A stretch of 64,000 bases of DNA, from the NCBI RefSeq assembly GCF_000765475.1, contig NZ_JRHO01000013.1, positions 124,001-188,000 on the forward strand, given 5' to 3'. The notes below the pieces were generated by a model. It was not told where the DNA came from. It was given only the letters and a program-made list of their open reading frames with translations, and ran no database searches. The DNA comes from Methanococcoides methylutens (lineage in GTDB: Archaea > Halobacteriota > Methanosarcinia > Methanosarcinales > Methanosarcinaceae). The translations under genes were made by a program, and so were the position numbers. Each line of letters begins with the position of its first letter. Positions within the stretch are counted from its first letter, which is position 1. Of this stretch, positions 47,424 through 58,011 are shown piece after piece.

Positions 47424-49049
47424 TTACTGGCTTCTCAGGAACAACACTCCGAACATGAAGATAGCTACAACGAATCCTGCTATTCCGAGAGTTGCAAGGC
47501 TACCCTCAGATTGTGATGCCAGATAAGCCGAAGCTACAAGGATAATCGACAGGAAGACATACTTCGCAAGATTCTCGACCATTCTGTCATGCTTGATCTC
47601 ACGGGTCTTCTCTTCCAGTTTCTCTATACGATATCCACGTATCGTCTCAATAACGTCATTAACCCCCTGTGGAAGGTTCTTGAATATCTCGAGATACCTG
47701 TCACCTTCCAGGAGGAAGTATTCGCCTGCCTTGAATGGGGAATACCTTTTAGTCATGACAATGAAGATCAGTCTCTTGGCATCCTCAATGATATTGAACC
47801 TGGGATCAAGCTCCAGGCAAACACCTTCAACGATTACAAGAGAACGTTCAAGTGTGGAGAAATCACTCGGAAGGGATAGATTGTATTTAAGTGCAAGATT
47901 TGCATAACTATCGTTTTGCCGTTCCCCTAAAGCAAAGTTCTGTATAGATATGAGCGTATCAAGGTCGACCTTGAACTTATGCACATTAATCTCTTCCTTA
48001 TTGATGTCAGCGATCTTCAGGAAAGCATCAAAAGCAATGTCAACGTTCTTCTTGTAGATCCCATAGAAAAGATTCAGCATGTTCCTGCGAAGCTCGGAAT
48101 CAATTAGTCCAACAGCCCCGAAATCGATGAAAGCGATCCCGTCATCACGGAGGAGAATATTTCCTGAATGAGGGTCTGCATGGTAGAAACCATGCAGATA
48201 GACCTGGTTCAGATAACTGGAACTGATGATGTGCGCATATTTTGATCTCGTTTTCTGGTCTGTTGTTTCAAGGTCCTTTACAAGGATGCCTTCCATATAG
48301 TCCATCACAAGAATACTTTCGGTACAATACTCATCGTGTACTGCGGGTATATGGACATCATGGGATTCTGCGAATAATTCCTCGAATCTCTTGATGTTGC
48401 GAGCCTCGTTCAAAAGGTCTACTTCTTTGTTCAGCATATCCTGGAATTCATCGAGAAAATCATCAATATCGATATTGTTCCCAAAACCACCCATTTTCTT
48501 CATAAGTGGCTTGAGGTCATTGATGATGGCAAGGTCAACATTGATCTGGTCTATAAGCCCAGGTTTTGCGATCTTGACAGCCACCCTTTTGCCACCGATC
48601 CTTGCTTCATAGACCTGTGCTATGGATGCACTGGCAATAGGTTTTCTCTTAAAATCATCAAAATTCGAAAGGAATTCAGAAACGACTGTTGAAGCATCTG
48701 CTTCTGCTATAGAACAACTGGCACGGAATCCCTCAAGGGACTCAGCCATCTCTTCCAGTTCAAGAGGACGGACCTTATTCTGAAGCTGTGAAAGCTCTCT
48801 GGTATAATCCAGGGGAAGAAGATCAGGACGCTTGCTCATGATCTGGCCCAGTTTGATGAACGTCACTCCAAGATCTTCAAATGCAAGCCTGAGCTTTCTT
48901 GCATTCTTTTGCATCTCAACATCAATATAACAGGTTCCCTTTTTATTGGAAACATAGTTCTGTTGTATGTCTTTATAAAGAAGGCTGAACAGATTGTATT
49001 TGAAAAATACCTTTGTAATGGAGATATATCGCCGTGTCTTCTTGAACAT
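47424..49049 (-). CDS. ABC1/UbiB-type atypical kinase
   Basis: A 541-residue membrane-tethered protein of the AarF/UbiB/ADCK family. The defining KxGQ motif is in FIKLGQIMSKRPDLLP, followed by the A-rich loop ASIAQVYEARIGGKRVAVKI, FYHADPHSGNILL (catalytic-loop equivalent) and AFIDFGAVG (metal-binding DFG-like). Two hydrophobic helices close the C-terminus. In other organisms these ATPases support isoprenoid-quinone synthesis. Methanogens of this family lack ubiquinone but some use the prenylated carrier methanophenazine, so a role in its synthesis or in lipid handling is conceivable. Likely operon with the PaaK-like gene. Confidence 0.92.
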   Translation of the reverse strand: MFKKTRRYISITKVFFKYNLFSLLYKDIQQNYVSNKKGTCYIDVEMQKNARKLRLAFEDLGVTFIKLGQIMSKRPDLLPLDYTRELSQLQNKVRPLELEEMAESLEGFRASCSIAEADASTVVSEFLSNFDDFKRKPIASASIAQVYEARIGGKRVAVKIAKPGLIDQINVDLAIINDLKPLMKKMGGFGNNIDIDDFLDEFQDMLNKEVDLLNEARNIKRFEELFAESHDVHIPAVHDEYCTESILVMDYMEGILVKDLETTDQKTRSKYAHIISSSYLNQVYLHGFYHADPHSGNILLRDDGIAFIDFGAVGLIDSELRRNMLNLFYGIYKKNVDIAFDAFLKIADINKEEINVHKFKVDLDTLISIQNFALGERQNDSYANLALKYNLSLPSDFSTLERSLVIVEGVCLELDPRFNIIEDAKRLIFIVMTKRYSPFKAGEYFLLEGDRYLEIFKNLPQGVNDVIETIRGYRIEKLEEKTREIKHDRMVENLAKYVFLSIILVASAYLASQSEGSLATLGIAGFVVAIFMFGVLFLRSQ

Positions 49050-49332
49050 TAATATAATGTATGTTTAGTTATAGTAAATAAATAGAGGGGGGACAAGTTC
49101 AGAAATGATGTCTTTCAGACCCTGATTTTTTGCATAGTATTTTGCTATATGTGTTTGGAGCTGGCAAATACCTATAAGACCTACGCAAAGCTTAAATACA
49201 ATTGTTATTTTTAATGTGCCTCTTTTAAAACTGCCTTCTGAGTTTGATTTTATAGGCAATTTAAGTTAACTTTAAGTAATATAACAAAGGAAGTACGCTG
49301 CATATTACCTAGATACGATTTGGAGAGCAATC

Positions 49333-50559
49333 ATGTTTGATTCAGGAACTACGGCTTTTATGATAGTTGCGACCAGTCTTGTTATGTTAATGACACCAGG
49401 ACTGGCGTTTTTTTATGGTGGGCTTGCAAATAAGAAAAATATAGTTGGTATAATGATGCAAACTTTTGTATCATTAGGAATAACGAGTATCCTCTGGTTA
49501 TGCGTAGGCTATTCTTTATGTTTCAGTGGTGACGGGGCTATTTTGGGAAATCTTGATAAAGCATTTTTGCAGGGAGTTGCAGCAGATTCTGTATTTTCAG
49601 GAAATGCAAAGATCCCTGAACTGGTATTCATTTCTTACCAGATGATGTTCGCGATCATAACTCCGGTACTTATAACCGGTGCATTTGTCAACCGTGTTAC
49701 CTTCAAGGCATTCCTGATCTTCCTTGTCCTCTGGCAGTTCCTTGTCTACTATCCATTTGTTCACATGGTATGGGGAGGTGGCTTTTTGGCTTCCATGGGC
49801 GTTCTTGACTTTGCAGGCGGTATTCCGGTACATGCAATAGCAGGATTCGGTGCTTTAGGAGCTGTCTTTTATGTAGGTGGAAGGAGAGAAAAAGATGAAA
49901 AACCTCACAGTATTCCCTTAATAGCCATTGGAGCAGGTATTCTCTGGTTTGGATGGTATGGATTCAATGCAGGAAGCGAGCTTAACCTTGACCAATTTAC
50001 TGCATTGGCACTGATAAATACTGACATTTCAGCTTCTTTCGCAGCAATTTCATGGCTCATGATCGAATGGGCAAGAGAAGGAAAACCAAAATTTGTAGGC
50101 TTATTGACAGGTGCTCTTGCCGGACTTGTGATAATAACACCTGCAGCAGCATATGTTTCTATGCCAACAGCTGCTCTTTATGGTATTGTAGGAGGAACAG
50201 CATGTTACTTTGCCATCCAGTTCAAGAATAAGATGGAATGGGATGATGCACTGGATGTATGGGGACTCCATGGAGTAGGTGGAGTGCTGGGAATGATCAT
50301 GCTGGGTATTTTTAGTTCATCAGCAGTTAATCCGGCTGCAACAGATGGCCTGTTCTTCGGAGGAGAACTCATGTTCTTTATAACAGAAGTAGGTGCAGTC
50401 GTTGGAGCATCGGTCTATGCATTCATATTCACTTACGGAATGCTGAGAATAATTGAATTTGTAACACCCGTGAAGGTTTCAGAAGAATTTGAACTTAAAG
50501 GGTTGGATGAAATGATCCATGGGGAACTAGCATACGACTATGATCTGTCAATTGACTGA
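49333..50559 (+). CDS. amt: Ammonium transporter
   Basis: A 408-residue Amt/MEP/Rh channel with 11 transmembrane helices. It starts TTAFMIVATSLVMLMTPGLAFFYGG and has PFVHMVWGGGFLASMGVLDFAGGIPVHAIAGFGALG with the first pore His and WGLHGVGGVLGM with the second. It conducts ammonium/ammonia into the cell. Unusually, no glnK gene, the normal regulatory partner, lies next to it; a small convergent membrane-protein gene does. A terminator hairpin follows. Confidence 0.96.
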   Translation: MFDSGTTAFMIVATSLVMLMTPGLAFFYGGLANKKNIVGIMMQTFVSLGITSILWLCVGYSLCFSGDGAILGNLDKAFLQGVAADSVFSGNAKIPELVFISYQMMFAIITPVLITGAFVNRVTFKAFLIFLVLWQFLVYYPFVHMVWGGGFLASMGVLDFAGGIPVHAIAGFGALGAVFYVGGRREKDEKPHSIPLIAIGAGILWFGWYGFNAGSELNLDQFTALALINTDISASFAAISWLMIEWAREGKPKFVGLLTGALAGLVIITPAAAYVSMPTAALYGIVGGTACYFAIQFKNKMEWDDALDVWGLHGVGGVLGMIMLGIFSSSAVNPAATDGLFFGGELMFFITEVGAVVGASVYAFIFTYGMLRIIEFVTPVKVSEEFELKGLDEMIHGELAYDYDLSID

Positions 50560-50592
50560 TCCATTTAAAAAGATGAATAAATGAGAATAATT

Positions 50593-50620
50593 CTCCTGCT
50601 TTGCAGGAGGTTCTATTCTT
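50593..50620 (+). terminator. Hairpin after amt
   Basis: CTCCTGC (50593-50599) pairs with GCAGGAG (50603-50609) across a TTT loop; a T-rich stretch follows. Confidence 0.6.
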
Positions 50621-50820
50621 TATTATTAGAGAATAATTAGATGATTATTTGATAATTATTAGATGATTCAGGAAATTATCAGATTATCGATCTGTCCTTT
50701 CCTTAGCATCCACACATACTCAATCTCTTTAGGGATGGCATGTTCATCAATAAAAACAGCTTTACGGACACTGTAGGCATCATCGAAACCTTTCATGCTC
50801 GTGGTCCATCGGATCTGCAT

Positions 50821-50997
50821 TCATTGGCCTTTGTTTTTAACCCGAAGATAAATGAAAGTAACAACTCCTGCAATTGTACCGGCAGGAAGTCCTACGAAAA
50901 CAGAAAAGAAGATCATTTCCTGAAGCAGAGCTGTTATAGCAACAGTTACTATAGCAAATACGGTGAAAGCTATTAAAAAATGAAGTATTCTTATCAT
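50821..50997 (-). CDS. 58-residue two-helix membrane protein
   Basis: ATG 50997 to TGA 50821-50823 encodes a small protein with two hydrophobic helices (LHFLIAFTVFAIVTVAITAL and FFSVFVGLPAGTIAGVVTFI) and a basic end RVKNKGQ. A minus-strand TATA-like CTTTATATTTT at about 51018-51028 predicts an almost leaderless transcript. The family is unrecognised. It is convergent with amt. Helix quality and promoter placement make it more credible than the opposing 78-codon frame on the plus strand. Confidence 0.6.
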   Translation of the reverse strand: MIRILHFLIAFTVFAIVTVAITALLQEMIFFSVFVGLPAGTIAGVVTFIYLRVKNKGQ

Positions 50998-51044
50998 GGT
51001 CTCCAGATCGTTAAAATATAAAGTAGCCGGAAATAAACCGGCAC

Positions 51045-52478
51045 TTATTTAAAGTTTTCTTTTGACCACTTTGCACCGGCTTCAAGGATATCCAGGTTCA
51101 TCGGGATAAGCTTTGGCTTGCTTGCGAAAGTATCCTCTATTGCTTCCCTGAATACTTTTTCCGGAAGGCGTGTGTCTCCCTGTGCCATAAGCACACCGAG
51201 CATGACGGTATTTGCAGCTTTTACTGAGCCTGCATCCTTTGCGATCTGCATGGAAGGTACTGCAATTGCCCTTACTCCTTCAGGAGCATCGAAATCACCA
51301 ATTGTGTCATCATAAAGTATGAGTCCTCCTTTCTTCACATCGCCTGCGAATTTCTCCAGGGATGGCTGGTTAAGAGCTACAAGCACATTTGACTCATAGA
51401 CGACAGGTGAACCAATTGATTCTCCTGAGATGACAACTGAACAGTTGGAGGTTCCACCACGCTGCTCCGGTCCGTATGAAGGATACCAGGAAGAATAGCG
51501 CTGGTCACGGCATCCTGCACGAGCAAGTGTAAGTCCCATACTTAAGACACCCTGGCCACCAAATCCTGCGATCTTAACAAGTGCCTGGCCAAACTCAGGG
51601 TCTGGTACAGCATCAGGAGATGCACTGCTTTCAAGACTGTAGAGATTATCGATCCCTTTCTTGGAGAAATCACTCTCAGAGCGCCACAATGGTTCTGTTT
51701 CATCGAATTTATCCCTGAAGTTTCCGAGAGGGAATTCCTTTTCCATCAGGTCATTCACGAAATCAGTGCTTTGTTCAGCATTTTGCCTGAGGTTGGTCGG
51801 ACATGTGGAAAGTACTTCTACGAATGCATACCCTTTGCCTTCTTTCTGAACTTCGAGTGCCCTTCTGACAGCTTTCTTTGCTTTCCTGATATGTGAGATG
51901 TCAGATATTGAAACACGCTCGATGAAGACTGGGGCCTTTAAGTTATCCAGCAACTCACACATGTGCATTGGGTATCCTGCAAAGCGAGGGTCCCTTCCAT
52001 CAGGACATGTTACGGTCTTTTCACCGATCAGCGTTGTTGGTGCCATCTGGCCACCGGTCATACCATAGACAGTGTTGTTCACGAAGAACACAGCCATCTT
52101 TTCACCACGGTTTGCTGCCTGCATGGTCTCATTAAGACCGATAGATGCGAGGTCACCGTCACCTTGGTAGGATATTACAACAGAGTTATCCTGTGCCCTT
52201 GACATACCGGTACCTACAGCAGGTGCACGTCCATGTGCGACCTGAAGGTTTCCGCAGTCAAAGTAGTAGTAAGCAAAAACTGCACAACCTACAGGACTGA
52301 TCATGACGCTTCTGTCCTGGATCTCAAGCTCTTCCATAGCCTCGCCGATCAGTTTGTGCAAAATACCGTGTCCACATCCAGGACAGTAGTGGGTTGCAGT
52401 TGGTGCTGCTCCACCTTTGCGTGGGAACTCTTCATAAATTCCAGATGGTCTTCCAATGATCTTTTCTGCCATGTTCAT
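51045..52478 (-). CDS. 2-oxoacid:ferredoxin oxidoreductase, fused beta (TPP) and gamma subunits
   Basis: A 477-residue protein that joins two normally separate subunits. Residues 1-280 are the thiamine-diphosphate beta subunit ([50 protein letters not shown]). From about 300 on is the gamma subunit ([40 protein letters not shown]). The enzyme interconverts a 2-oxo acid plus CoA with acyl-CoA, CO2 and reduced ferredoxin. The ATG overlaps the alpha-subunit stop (ATGA). The neighbouring acyl-CoA synthetase suggests reductive carboxylation of activated acids; VOR, KOR or IOR specificity is not decided by sequence alone. Confidence 0.92.
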   Translation of the reverse strand: MNMAEKIIGRPSGIYEEFPRKGGAAPTATHYCPGCGHGILHKLIGEAMEELEIQDRSVMISPVGCAVFAYYYFDCGNLQVAHGRAPAVGTGMSRAQDNSVVISYQGDGDLASIGLNETMQAANRGEKMAVFFVNNTVYGMTGGQMAPTTLIGEKTVTCPDGRDPRFAGYPMHMCELLDNLKAPVFIERVSISDISHIRKAKKAVRRALEVQKEGKGYAFVEVLSTCPTNLRQNAEQSTDFVNDLMEKEFPLGNFRDKFDETEPLWRSESDFSKKGIDNLYSLESSASPDAVPDPEFGQALVKIAGFGGQGVLSMGLTLARAGCRDQRYSSWYPSYGPEQRGGTSNCSVVISGESIGSPVVYESNVLVALNQPSLEKFAGDVKKGGLILYDDTIGDFDAPEGVRAIAVPSMQIAKDAGSVKAANTVMLGVLMAQGDTRLPEKVFREAIEDTFASKPKLIPMNLDILEAGAKWSKENFK

Positions 52479-53536
52479 TCCTCCCTAGCAGCAATTTCTC
52501 TAATCTTCTCCATGACCTGATCCATTGTAATAAGGTTTCCACCCATGCGGTTGACAAGGTCCACAGGCTTGTTGCAACCTGTTGCAAGACGTACGTCATC
52601 GATCAACTGACCATTGCTCATCTCAACGGAAACGAAGGTCTTATCACCTGAATCTGCGAGGGCCTTCAGTTCATTTTCAGGGAATGGGAACAATGTTATC
52701 GGACGGAAAAGTCCTACCTTGATACCTTCTCTCCTTGCAACTTCTACAGCTGAACGGCATATCCTGCTGCTGATACCATATGCTACGAGTACAATTGATG
52801 CATCGTCCATCATGTATTCCTCGTACTCAACTTCATTTTCCTTGACGGTCTCATACTTCTCTTGAAGCCTGTAGTTGAAGTCCTCGAGCTGGTCAAAGTC
52901 CAGGAAGATAGATGTTACAAGGTTCTGGCGTGTTTCCTTTGTTCCGCAAACAGCCCATGACTCGTCAATGACTGGCTCCACAGCTTCTTCAGGGAACTGG
53001 AGTGGCTCGATCATCTGTCCAAGCACACCATCTGCAAGTACTACAACAGGGTTGCGGTACTTTGTTGAAAGCTCAAATGCCTTTATTGTAAAGTCGCACA
53101 TTTCCTGAACGGAATTTGGTGCGATAACGATGTTGCGGTAGTTTCCGTGTCCGCCACCCTTTACGACCTGTGTGTAATCTCCCTGTTCAGGACCAATATT
53201 ACCAAGACCAGGACCTGCTCTCATGATGTCTACTATCACGCATGGGAGTTCTGCTCCTGCAAGGTATGATACACCTTCCTGTTTCAGGCTCATGCCGGGA
53301 CCTGATGACGCTGTCAGAACCCTGTGTCCGGCAGATGCTGCACCATATACCATGTTAATTGCAGCTTCTTCTGATTCTGCCTGTACGAATTTCCTTCCAA
53401 GCTTCGGGAATGTCTGGGAAGCCTCATGAAGGATCTCACTTGCAGGTGTGATCGGATATCCGAAATAACAGTCACAACCGGCATATAAAGCACCAATGAC
53501 AACTGCGGAGTTGCCTTTTATTAATTGTGTAGCCAT
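52475..53536 (-). CDS. 2-oxoacid:ferredoxin oxidoreductase, alpha subunit
   Basis: A 353-residue pyrimidine-binding alpha subunit: [31 protein letters not shown] at the N-terminus, [46 protein letters not shown], and a C-terminal transketolase-like domain ([14 protein letters not shown]). With the fused beta-gamma protein and the small ferredoxin it forms a complete VOR/KOR-type enzyme in the cytoplasm. Located 24 nt after the ferredoxin gene and overlapping the next gene by 4 nt. Confidence 0.93.
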   Translation of the reverse strand: MATQLIKGNSAVVIGALYAGCDCYFGYPITPASEILHEASQTFPKLGRKFVQAESEEAAINMVYGAASAGHRVLTASSGPGMSLKQEGVSYLAGAELPCVIVDIMRAGPGLGNIGPEQGDYTQVVKGGGHGNYRNIVIAPNSVQEMCDFTIKAFELSTKYRNPVVVLADGVLGQMIEPLQFPEEAVEPVIDESWAVCGTKETRQNLVTSIFLDFDQLEDFNYRLQEKYETVKENEVEYEEYMMDDASIVLVAYGISSRICRSAVEVARREGIKVGLFRPITLFPFPENELKALADSGDKTFVSVEMSNGQLIDDVRLATGCNKPVDLVNRMGGNLITMDQVMEKIREIAAREE

Positions 53537-53560
53537 AAAATATCACCTCATTTTTTTGGC

Positions 53561-53803
53561 TTATTCTTCCTTGATCGGGATATGCACAGCAATAGCCAGT
53601 GGCTCAGGACAGGTGTAGTAACAATTTCCGCATCCTATGCATCCTTCTCCCGTGTATTCAACATAATGGTAGCCGCGTTCGTTAATTTGTTCACTCATAA
53701 AGAGTACATCTTTGGGACATGCAGCTACGCATCTCTCACATCCTTTACACTCAATAATGTTCAGTTCAGGATATGGTTGCATCTTTTCCTTATTTTCAGC
53801 CAT
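53561..53803 (-). CDS. 2x[4Fe-4S] ferredoxin, delta subunit of the oxidoreductase
   Basis: An 80-residue ferredoxin with two complete cluster motifs, [12 protein letters not shown] and [12 protein letters not shown]. It carries electrons between the TPP enzyme and external ferredoxin. First gene of the delta-alpha-beta/gamma run. Upstream (53821-53870) are several GATC-containing inverted elements (ATGATC...GATCAT) that could bind a regulator. Confidence 0.93.
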   Translation of the reverse strand: MAENKEKMQPYPELNIIECKGCERCVAACPKDVLFMSEQINERGYHYVEYTGEGCIGCGNCYYTCPEPLAIAVHIPIKEE

Positions 53804-53942
53804 AATATCAACTCAATGAACGGAAATATGATCTAAAATGATCGATCGTAAGATCATCTTGGATCAGAGTATTTTCAATATTTGCTACTAAATACATTAC
53901 AGGAAACCTTCCAGCTTCCTGACATGAAGTAATTAAGGTTTA

Positions 53943-55634
53943 TCAGTTTGTTGCTTTATCGTGATCACGTATCTCGACACGTCTTATCTTGCCACTGATG
54001 GTCTTTGGAAGCTCATCCACAAATTCTACAGCTCTTGGATACTTGTAAGGTGCAGTGGCTTTCTTGACATGGTCCTGCAACTCTTTCTTAAGCTCATCAC
54101 TTGCTTCATAGCCTTTGGCAAGAACAATGGTCGCCTTGACGATCTGGCCACGAACAGGATCCGGTACGCCGGTAATAGCACATTCAAGTACAGAAGGATG
54201 CTCGATCAGTGCACTCTCGACCTCGAAAGGACCTATCTTGTAACCGGAGCTCTTAATGATATCATCAGACCTTCCGATGAACCAGAAATAACCATCCTCA
54301 TCTTTCCATGCCATGTCACCGGTATGATAATAGCCATCATGCCAGGTGGCTTTTGTTTTCTCCTCATCTGCACGATATCCGGCAAAAAGACCTACTGGTT
54401 TGCCGCTGGAAGTATTGATGACGATCTCTCCTTCCTCACCGGAATCACAGAGCTTCCCGTCAAGGTTAAGCAACTGGATATCGTATTCAGGTGATGGTTT
54501 TCCCATTGACCCGGGCTTTGGTTCCATCCACGGATAGGTTGCGATTGTTACCACACTCTCGGTCTGGCCAAAGCCTTCCATGAGTTTCAGGCCTGTGAAC
54601 TCAAGGAATCTTTCATACACTTCAGGGTTCAATGGCTCACCGGCAACCACACAGTACTCAAGGCTGCTGAAATCATACTGTGAAAGATCTTCCTTGATGA
54701 GGAACCTATAGATAGTAGGCGGTGCACAGAATGTGGTCACGCCATATCTGCTGGCTTTCTCAAGCATGTTCTTTGCATTGAAACGCTCATAGTCATAGAC
54801 AAAAACAGCAGTGCCACAGATCCACTGGCCGTAGAGCTTACCCCATACGCATTTTGCCCAACCTGAGTCTGCAACTGTAAGGTGTAATCCATCGTCCATC
54901 ACGTTCTGCCAGTACTTAGCAGTGATTATGTGGCCAAGGGGGTAGGCGAAGTCATGCTGGACCATTTTTGGCAGACCGGTTGTTCCGGACGAGAAGTACA
55001 AAAGAGCAATATCATCGTTATTTGTTGCTTCATCGCCTTCAGGTCTGGTAAAGTCCTCAGAAGCCTCTTCAAGCTCCTTATTGAAATTGATCCACCCCTC
55101 TTTCTCAACATTGAGGACGGCTTTGTGAAGCAGGACATCCTCGTACCCTTTGTGAGCTTCATCGATGTAACCCATGAGACCTTCATCGTCTGCACTTACT
55201 ACCATCTTGATCTTTGCAAGTTCAATACGGTAGGTCACATCTTTGGTTGTCAGCATGTGGGTTGCAGGGAGAGTAACAGCACCTATCTTGTGCAAGGCAA
55301 GGATACATATCCAGAACTCATACCTTCCCTTCAAGGTCAGCATTACAACATCGCCTTTCTTGATGCCATATTTTCTGAAGAGATTTGCAGCTTTATCGCT
55401 GTAGTATTTCAGGTCCCTGAAATTATATATCAGTTCTTCACCATCATCATCGCACCATACAAGTGCTCTTTTCTCAGGTTGTTCCTTTGCGTACCTGTCG
55501 ACAATATCGTATGCGAAATTAAAGTTATCAGGGATCTTTATCTTAAAGTTCTCCTTATAGTCATCATACGATTCGAATTCCGTGCGTGAAACATATTCTT
55601 CTAAAAAAGATGACATATTTACACCGTTTTCCAT
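53943..55634 (-). CDS. AMP-forming acyl-CoA synthetase (MacsMA-like)
   Basis: A 563-residue acyl-CoA synthetase of the medium/branched-chain group: P-loop [12 protein letters not shown], core [14 protein letters not shown], hinge [31 protein letters not shown], and the A10 lysine in [10 protein letters not shown]. Methanosarcina relatives activate 2-methylbutyrate-like acids. With the downstream oxidoreductase it could feed acyl-CoA into reductive carboxylation to branched 2-oxo acids. Unlike its HTH-fused paralogue at 2977 it has no UAG and no HTH. ATG 55634 or ATG 55616 may be the start. Confidence 0.94.
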   Translation of the reverse strand: MENGVNMSSFLEEYVSRTEFESYDDYKENFKIKIPDNFNFAYDIVDRYAKEQPEKRALVWCDDDGEELIYNFRDLKYYSDKAANLFRKYGIKKGDVVMLTLKGRYEFWICILALHKIGAVTLPATHMLTTKDVTYRIELAKIKMVVSADDEGLMGYIDEAHKGYEDVLLHKAVLNVEKEGWINFNKELEEASEDFTRPEGDEATNNDDIALLYFSSGTTGLPKMVQHDFAYPLGHIITAKYWQNVMDDGLHLTVADSGWAKCVWGKLYGQWICGTAVFVYDYERFNAKNMLEKASRYGVTTFCAPPTIYRFLIKEDLSQYDFSSLEYCVVAGEPLNPEVYERFLEFTGLKLMEGFGQTESVVTIATYPWMEPKPGSMGKPSPEYDIQLLNLDGKLCDSGEEGEIVINTSSGKPVGLFAGYRADEEKTKATWHDGYYHTGDMAWKDEDGYFWFIGRSDDIIKSSGYKIGPFEVESALIEHPSVLECAITGVPDPVRGQIVKATIVLAKGYEASDELKKELQDHVKKATAPYKYPRAVEFVDELPKTISGKIRRVEIRDHDKATN

Positions 55635-55677
55635 TTCTAATAGATCAATTCTTAAATTTGGATCAAATTTATGTTTT

Positions 55678-56232
55678 TCAGACTATCATAGCCAGGAACT
55701 TTGCAGGCTTATCCCCAAGGGCTTCCATTCCATGACCATAGCTGGAATCAAAATAGATGGAATCTCCTTCCTCAAGAACGATCTCGTTGTCATGTATCTT
55801 TACTTTTAAGGTACCTTCAAGAACAAGATCGAACTCCTGTCCAGGGTGGGAATTCATAGGGTTATTAGCATCTGTTGATCCTGCTTCAACCTCAACAATA
55901 AAAGTCTCTGCCTTTTTGTGTATGAAATTTGGGGCAAGGTTCTGATATTTGTAAGCCTCTCTTCTTTCAACAGTTGGTCCCTTGTCCTTCCTGGTAACAG
56001 TAAAGATATGCATGCGTGGTTCTTCGCCGGTTAGAAGTAATGTCATATCAACTTTCAGGAACTGTGCGATCTCAAAAAGTATGCTGGCAGGAATATCGAC
56101 TTCACCTGTATCATACTGCTGATAGGTTTCAACAGGGATATTCAGATAATTTGCCATTTCTTCTGAACTGATTTCTGACAGCTCGCGCAATTCATGGATA
56201 CGTGACGAGATTTCCTTTATTTTTTCCTGCAT
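55678..56232 (-). CDS. XRE-cupin transcriptional regulator
   Basis: A 184-residue regulator with an N-terminal Cro/CI-type helix-turn-helix ([41 protein letters not shown]) and a C-terminal cupin ([46 protein letters not shown]), which likely binds a small effector. It lies 43 nt upstream of the acyl-CoA synthetase on the same strand, so it is the obvious candidate to control the synthetase-oxidoreductase genes. A minus-strand TATA-like element is near 56266-56280. Confidence 0.92.
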   Translation of the reverse strand: MQEKIKEISSRIHELRELSEISSEEMANYLNIPVETYQQYDTGEVDIPASILFEIAQFLKVDMTLLLTGEEPRMHIFTVTRKDKGPTVERREAYKYQNLAPNFIHKKAETFIVEVEAGSTDANNPMNSHPGQEFDLVLEGTLKVKIHDNEIVLEEGDSIYFDSSYGHGMEALGDKPAKFLAMIV

Positions 56233-56416
56233 GATATCAACTTTTATTGGTTAATAAGGAAGATACTTACAAAATAAAATAGAATTTTGAAAGAAACAAT
56301 ATTCAAGCAACTTAACTTGATATTGCGATCCTTTTTCGTATTTTAACATACAGGAAGTTAAAAAAGGTAGTGGGTGCCATGTTAACACATGACACAATCG
56401 GGATATTGGGAATGAA

Positions 56417-57748
56417 TTATTCAGTCAGACCAATACTAATTGAGTATTCAAAGTTCTCGGTGTTGTGTGGCATGATCTCGAGTATCCACTCACCGGCACC
56501 ACCATCGATAATATATGTCTCTGAATATCCGGTAGATCCCTGCTGGTAGACATCAGGCTGTTCCATATCTTCAGTCATCACAGATTCAACTTCAATGTAG
56601 CTGCCGGCAGCTTCATCCATTGCCATCATGTAAGGACCAGGATACTGCTGTCCAAGATTGACAGAGCCCCTGTAGCTTGTGCTCACAATTACCGGTCTCA
56701 CCTCTCCTTTTGCGTTCTTCAATACAACCTCAAAGGAAGGTGTTGTAGAAGATGTGCTGCTGCTACCATAGTTGTAGTCCGTTGAGAACAGCTTGATAGT
56801 GATAGGATCATCAGTCATTGCGTTGAAAGTTGTTATGAATGGTTCTTCGGGCTGTTGCCAGACATCGAAGTTCATGCTTACCTTCTGGCTCCATTCGGTG
56901 ATGGTTCTGTCATCGATATTCAGATTGATCATACCATTGACACTTCCTTCTGCATCAGCCGGGATCTTCACATTTACCTTCACAACAGCTTTTTCTCCTG
57001 GATTTATAATAGAAGGTGCTGTGATGGTCACATCTTTCTCATCAAGAGATACCTGTGAACTGTATCTGTACCATTCATCCTCGATCTCTTCGAACTGTGG
57101 ATCAATGGAAATTGCTTTGTCGCCAACGTTCTTGAGATTTATGGAATACTCATATTCAGCACCTGCTTCAACGCGGTCGCTGATGTATGAATTGAATATC
57201 TCAATGTTTGGTGGCAGCCATACATTCACTGAAAGTTCGAGCGCTCCGTTGTAACCCGGGTAAAGGGAAGCAACATCTCCCTCAAGACCGCTAAAGAAGA
57301 CGTTTGCACTGTAGTGGCCAAGTTCAGCATCTTCAGGAACTGCTACTTTGATCGTGAACTCCTGCTTTTCGCCGGTCTCCATTTCAGCTTTTGCAGGTGA
57401 AATAGTAACCCATTCATCATCAAGTTCATTGTCGTTGTAGAACTGTGGTACAAGGTAAGGCTCAACTGTCATCGTCTCTTCACCGTGGTTGTAGAGCACA
57501 ACAGTTACTTCCTCTGACTCACCGGGTTTAATTGTAAGATATGAATATCCCGGATCAACATAGAGGGGAACGACCTCTCGTGCAGCTTCAGGATATATCA
57601 TGTCCTGGTAATATCCATCAGCAGCGATCTTTTCAGCTATCAGTACAGGCTCTTCGGCCACTGGCTCAGAGATGGCAACAGCAACACCTGCTGCCGTCAT
57701 GCTGAGCAACAGCAGACCGAGTGTAACAAATGTGAAATATTTCTTCAT
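56417..57748 (-). CDS. Secreted protein with NEW3-like beta domains
   Basis: 443 residues from ATG 57748, chosen over upstream starts because AGGAGAAAT lies directly before it and the signal peptide follows (KKYFTFVTLGLLLLSMTAAGVAVAI). The outside part has two or three Ig-like NEW3/alpha-galactosidase-associated domains (SYLTIKPGESEEVTVVLYNH; VEAGAEYEYSINLKNVGD; IINPGEKAVVKVNVKIPADA), and no C-terminal membrane anchor is visible. It is acidic, as usual for archaeal envelope proteins. It may be an S-layer-associated or substrate-binding accessory protein. Located downstream of copA on the same strand, 260 nt away; a functional link is not evident. Confidence 0.78.
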   Translation of the reverse strand: MKKYFTFVTLGLLLLSMTAAGVAVAISEPVAEEPVLIAEKIAADGYYQDMIYPEAAREVVPLYVDPGYSYLTIKPGESEEVTVVLYNHGEETMTVEPYLVPQFYNDNELDDEWVTISPAKAEMETGEKQEFTIKVAVPEDAELGHYSANVFFSGLEGDVASLYPGYNGALELSVNVWLPPNIEIFNSYISDRVEAGAEYEYSINLKNVGDKAISIDPQFEEIEDEWYRYSSQVSLDEKDVTITAPSIINPGEKAVVKVNVKIPADAEGSVNGMINLNIDDRTITEWSQKVSMNFDVWQQPEEPFITTFNAMTDDPITIKLFSTDYNYGSSSTSSTTPSFEVVLKNAKGEVRPVIVSTSYRGSVNLGQQYPGPYMMAMDEAAGSYIEVESVMTEDMEQPDVYQQGSTGYSETYIIDGGAGEWILEIMPHNTENFEYSISIGLTE

Positions 57749-57902
57749 ATTAATTTCTCCTTTATGATCGTGATTGTCATCGTCTTTCGACATGTTACAA
57801 TATGATGTTGACTTATTAAAGAATTGTCTAAACTTCGAATTGATTCGTAGTTATAATATTAAGAAAAAAAGAGCAGCATGCTTAAAACATGCCACTTAAT
57901 TA

Positions 57903-58008
57903 ATTACTTGCTGATGATCAGATAATCGTTTGGTAGATCGATCGATCAAACAATCAATTAACTAACTAACTAACTAATGATCTATCAACCAATCGATTAG
58001 CTAATGTT
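57903..58008. repeat. Low-complexity tract with AACT tandem repeats
   Basis: The gap after copA includes GATCGATCGATC-like runs and about four and a half tandem AACT units at 57958-57976. It is probably part of the intergenic promoter/terminator zone. Confidence 0.5.
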
Positions 58009-58011
58009 CCA

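Noticed and set aside
49065-49259. 64-codon minus-strand frame upstream of the UbiB-like gene
   Set aside because: It lies in the AT-rich promoter gap, has no ribosome-binding site and no recognisable protein pattern; promoter DNA is a simpler reading.
50740-50976. 78-codon plus-strand frame after amt
   Set aside because: The composition is Asn/Ser-rich and unlike a protein core; the opposite strand encodes a better two-helix membrane protein with a TATA box.
57957-57976. AACT tandem repeat as a phase-variation switch
   Set aside because: It is intergenic, has only four to five units and is about 200 nt from the next start, so a length change would not shift a reading frame.
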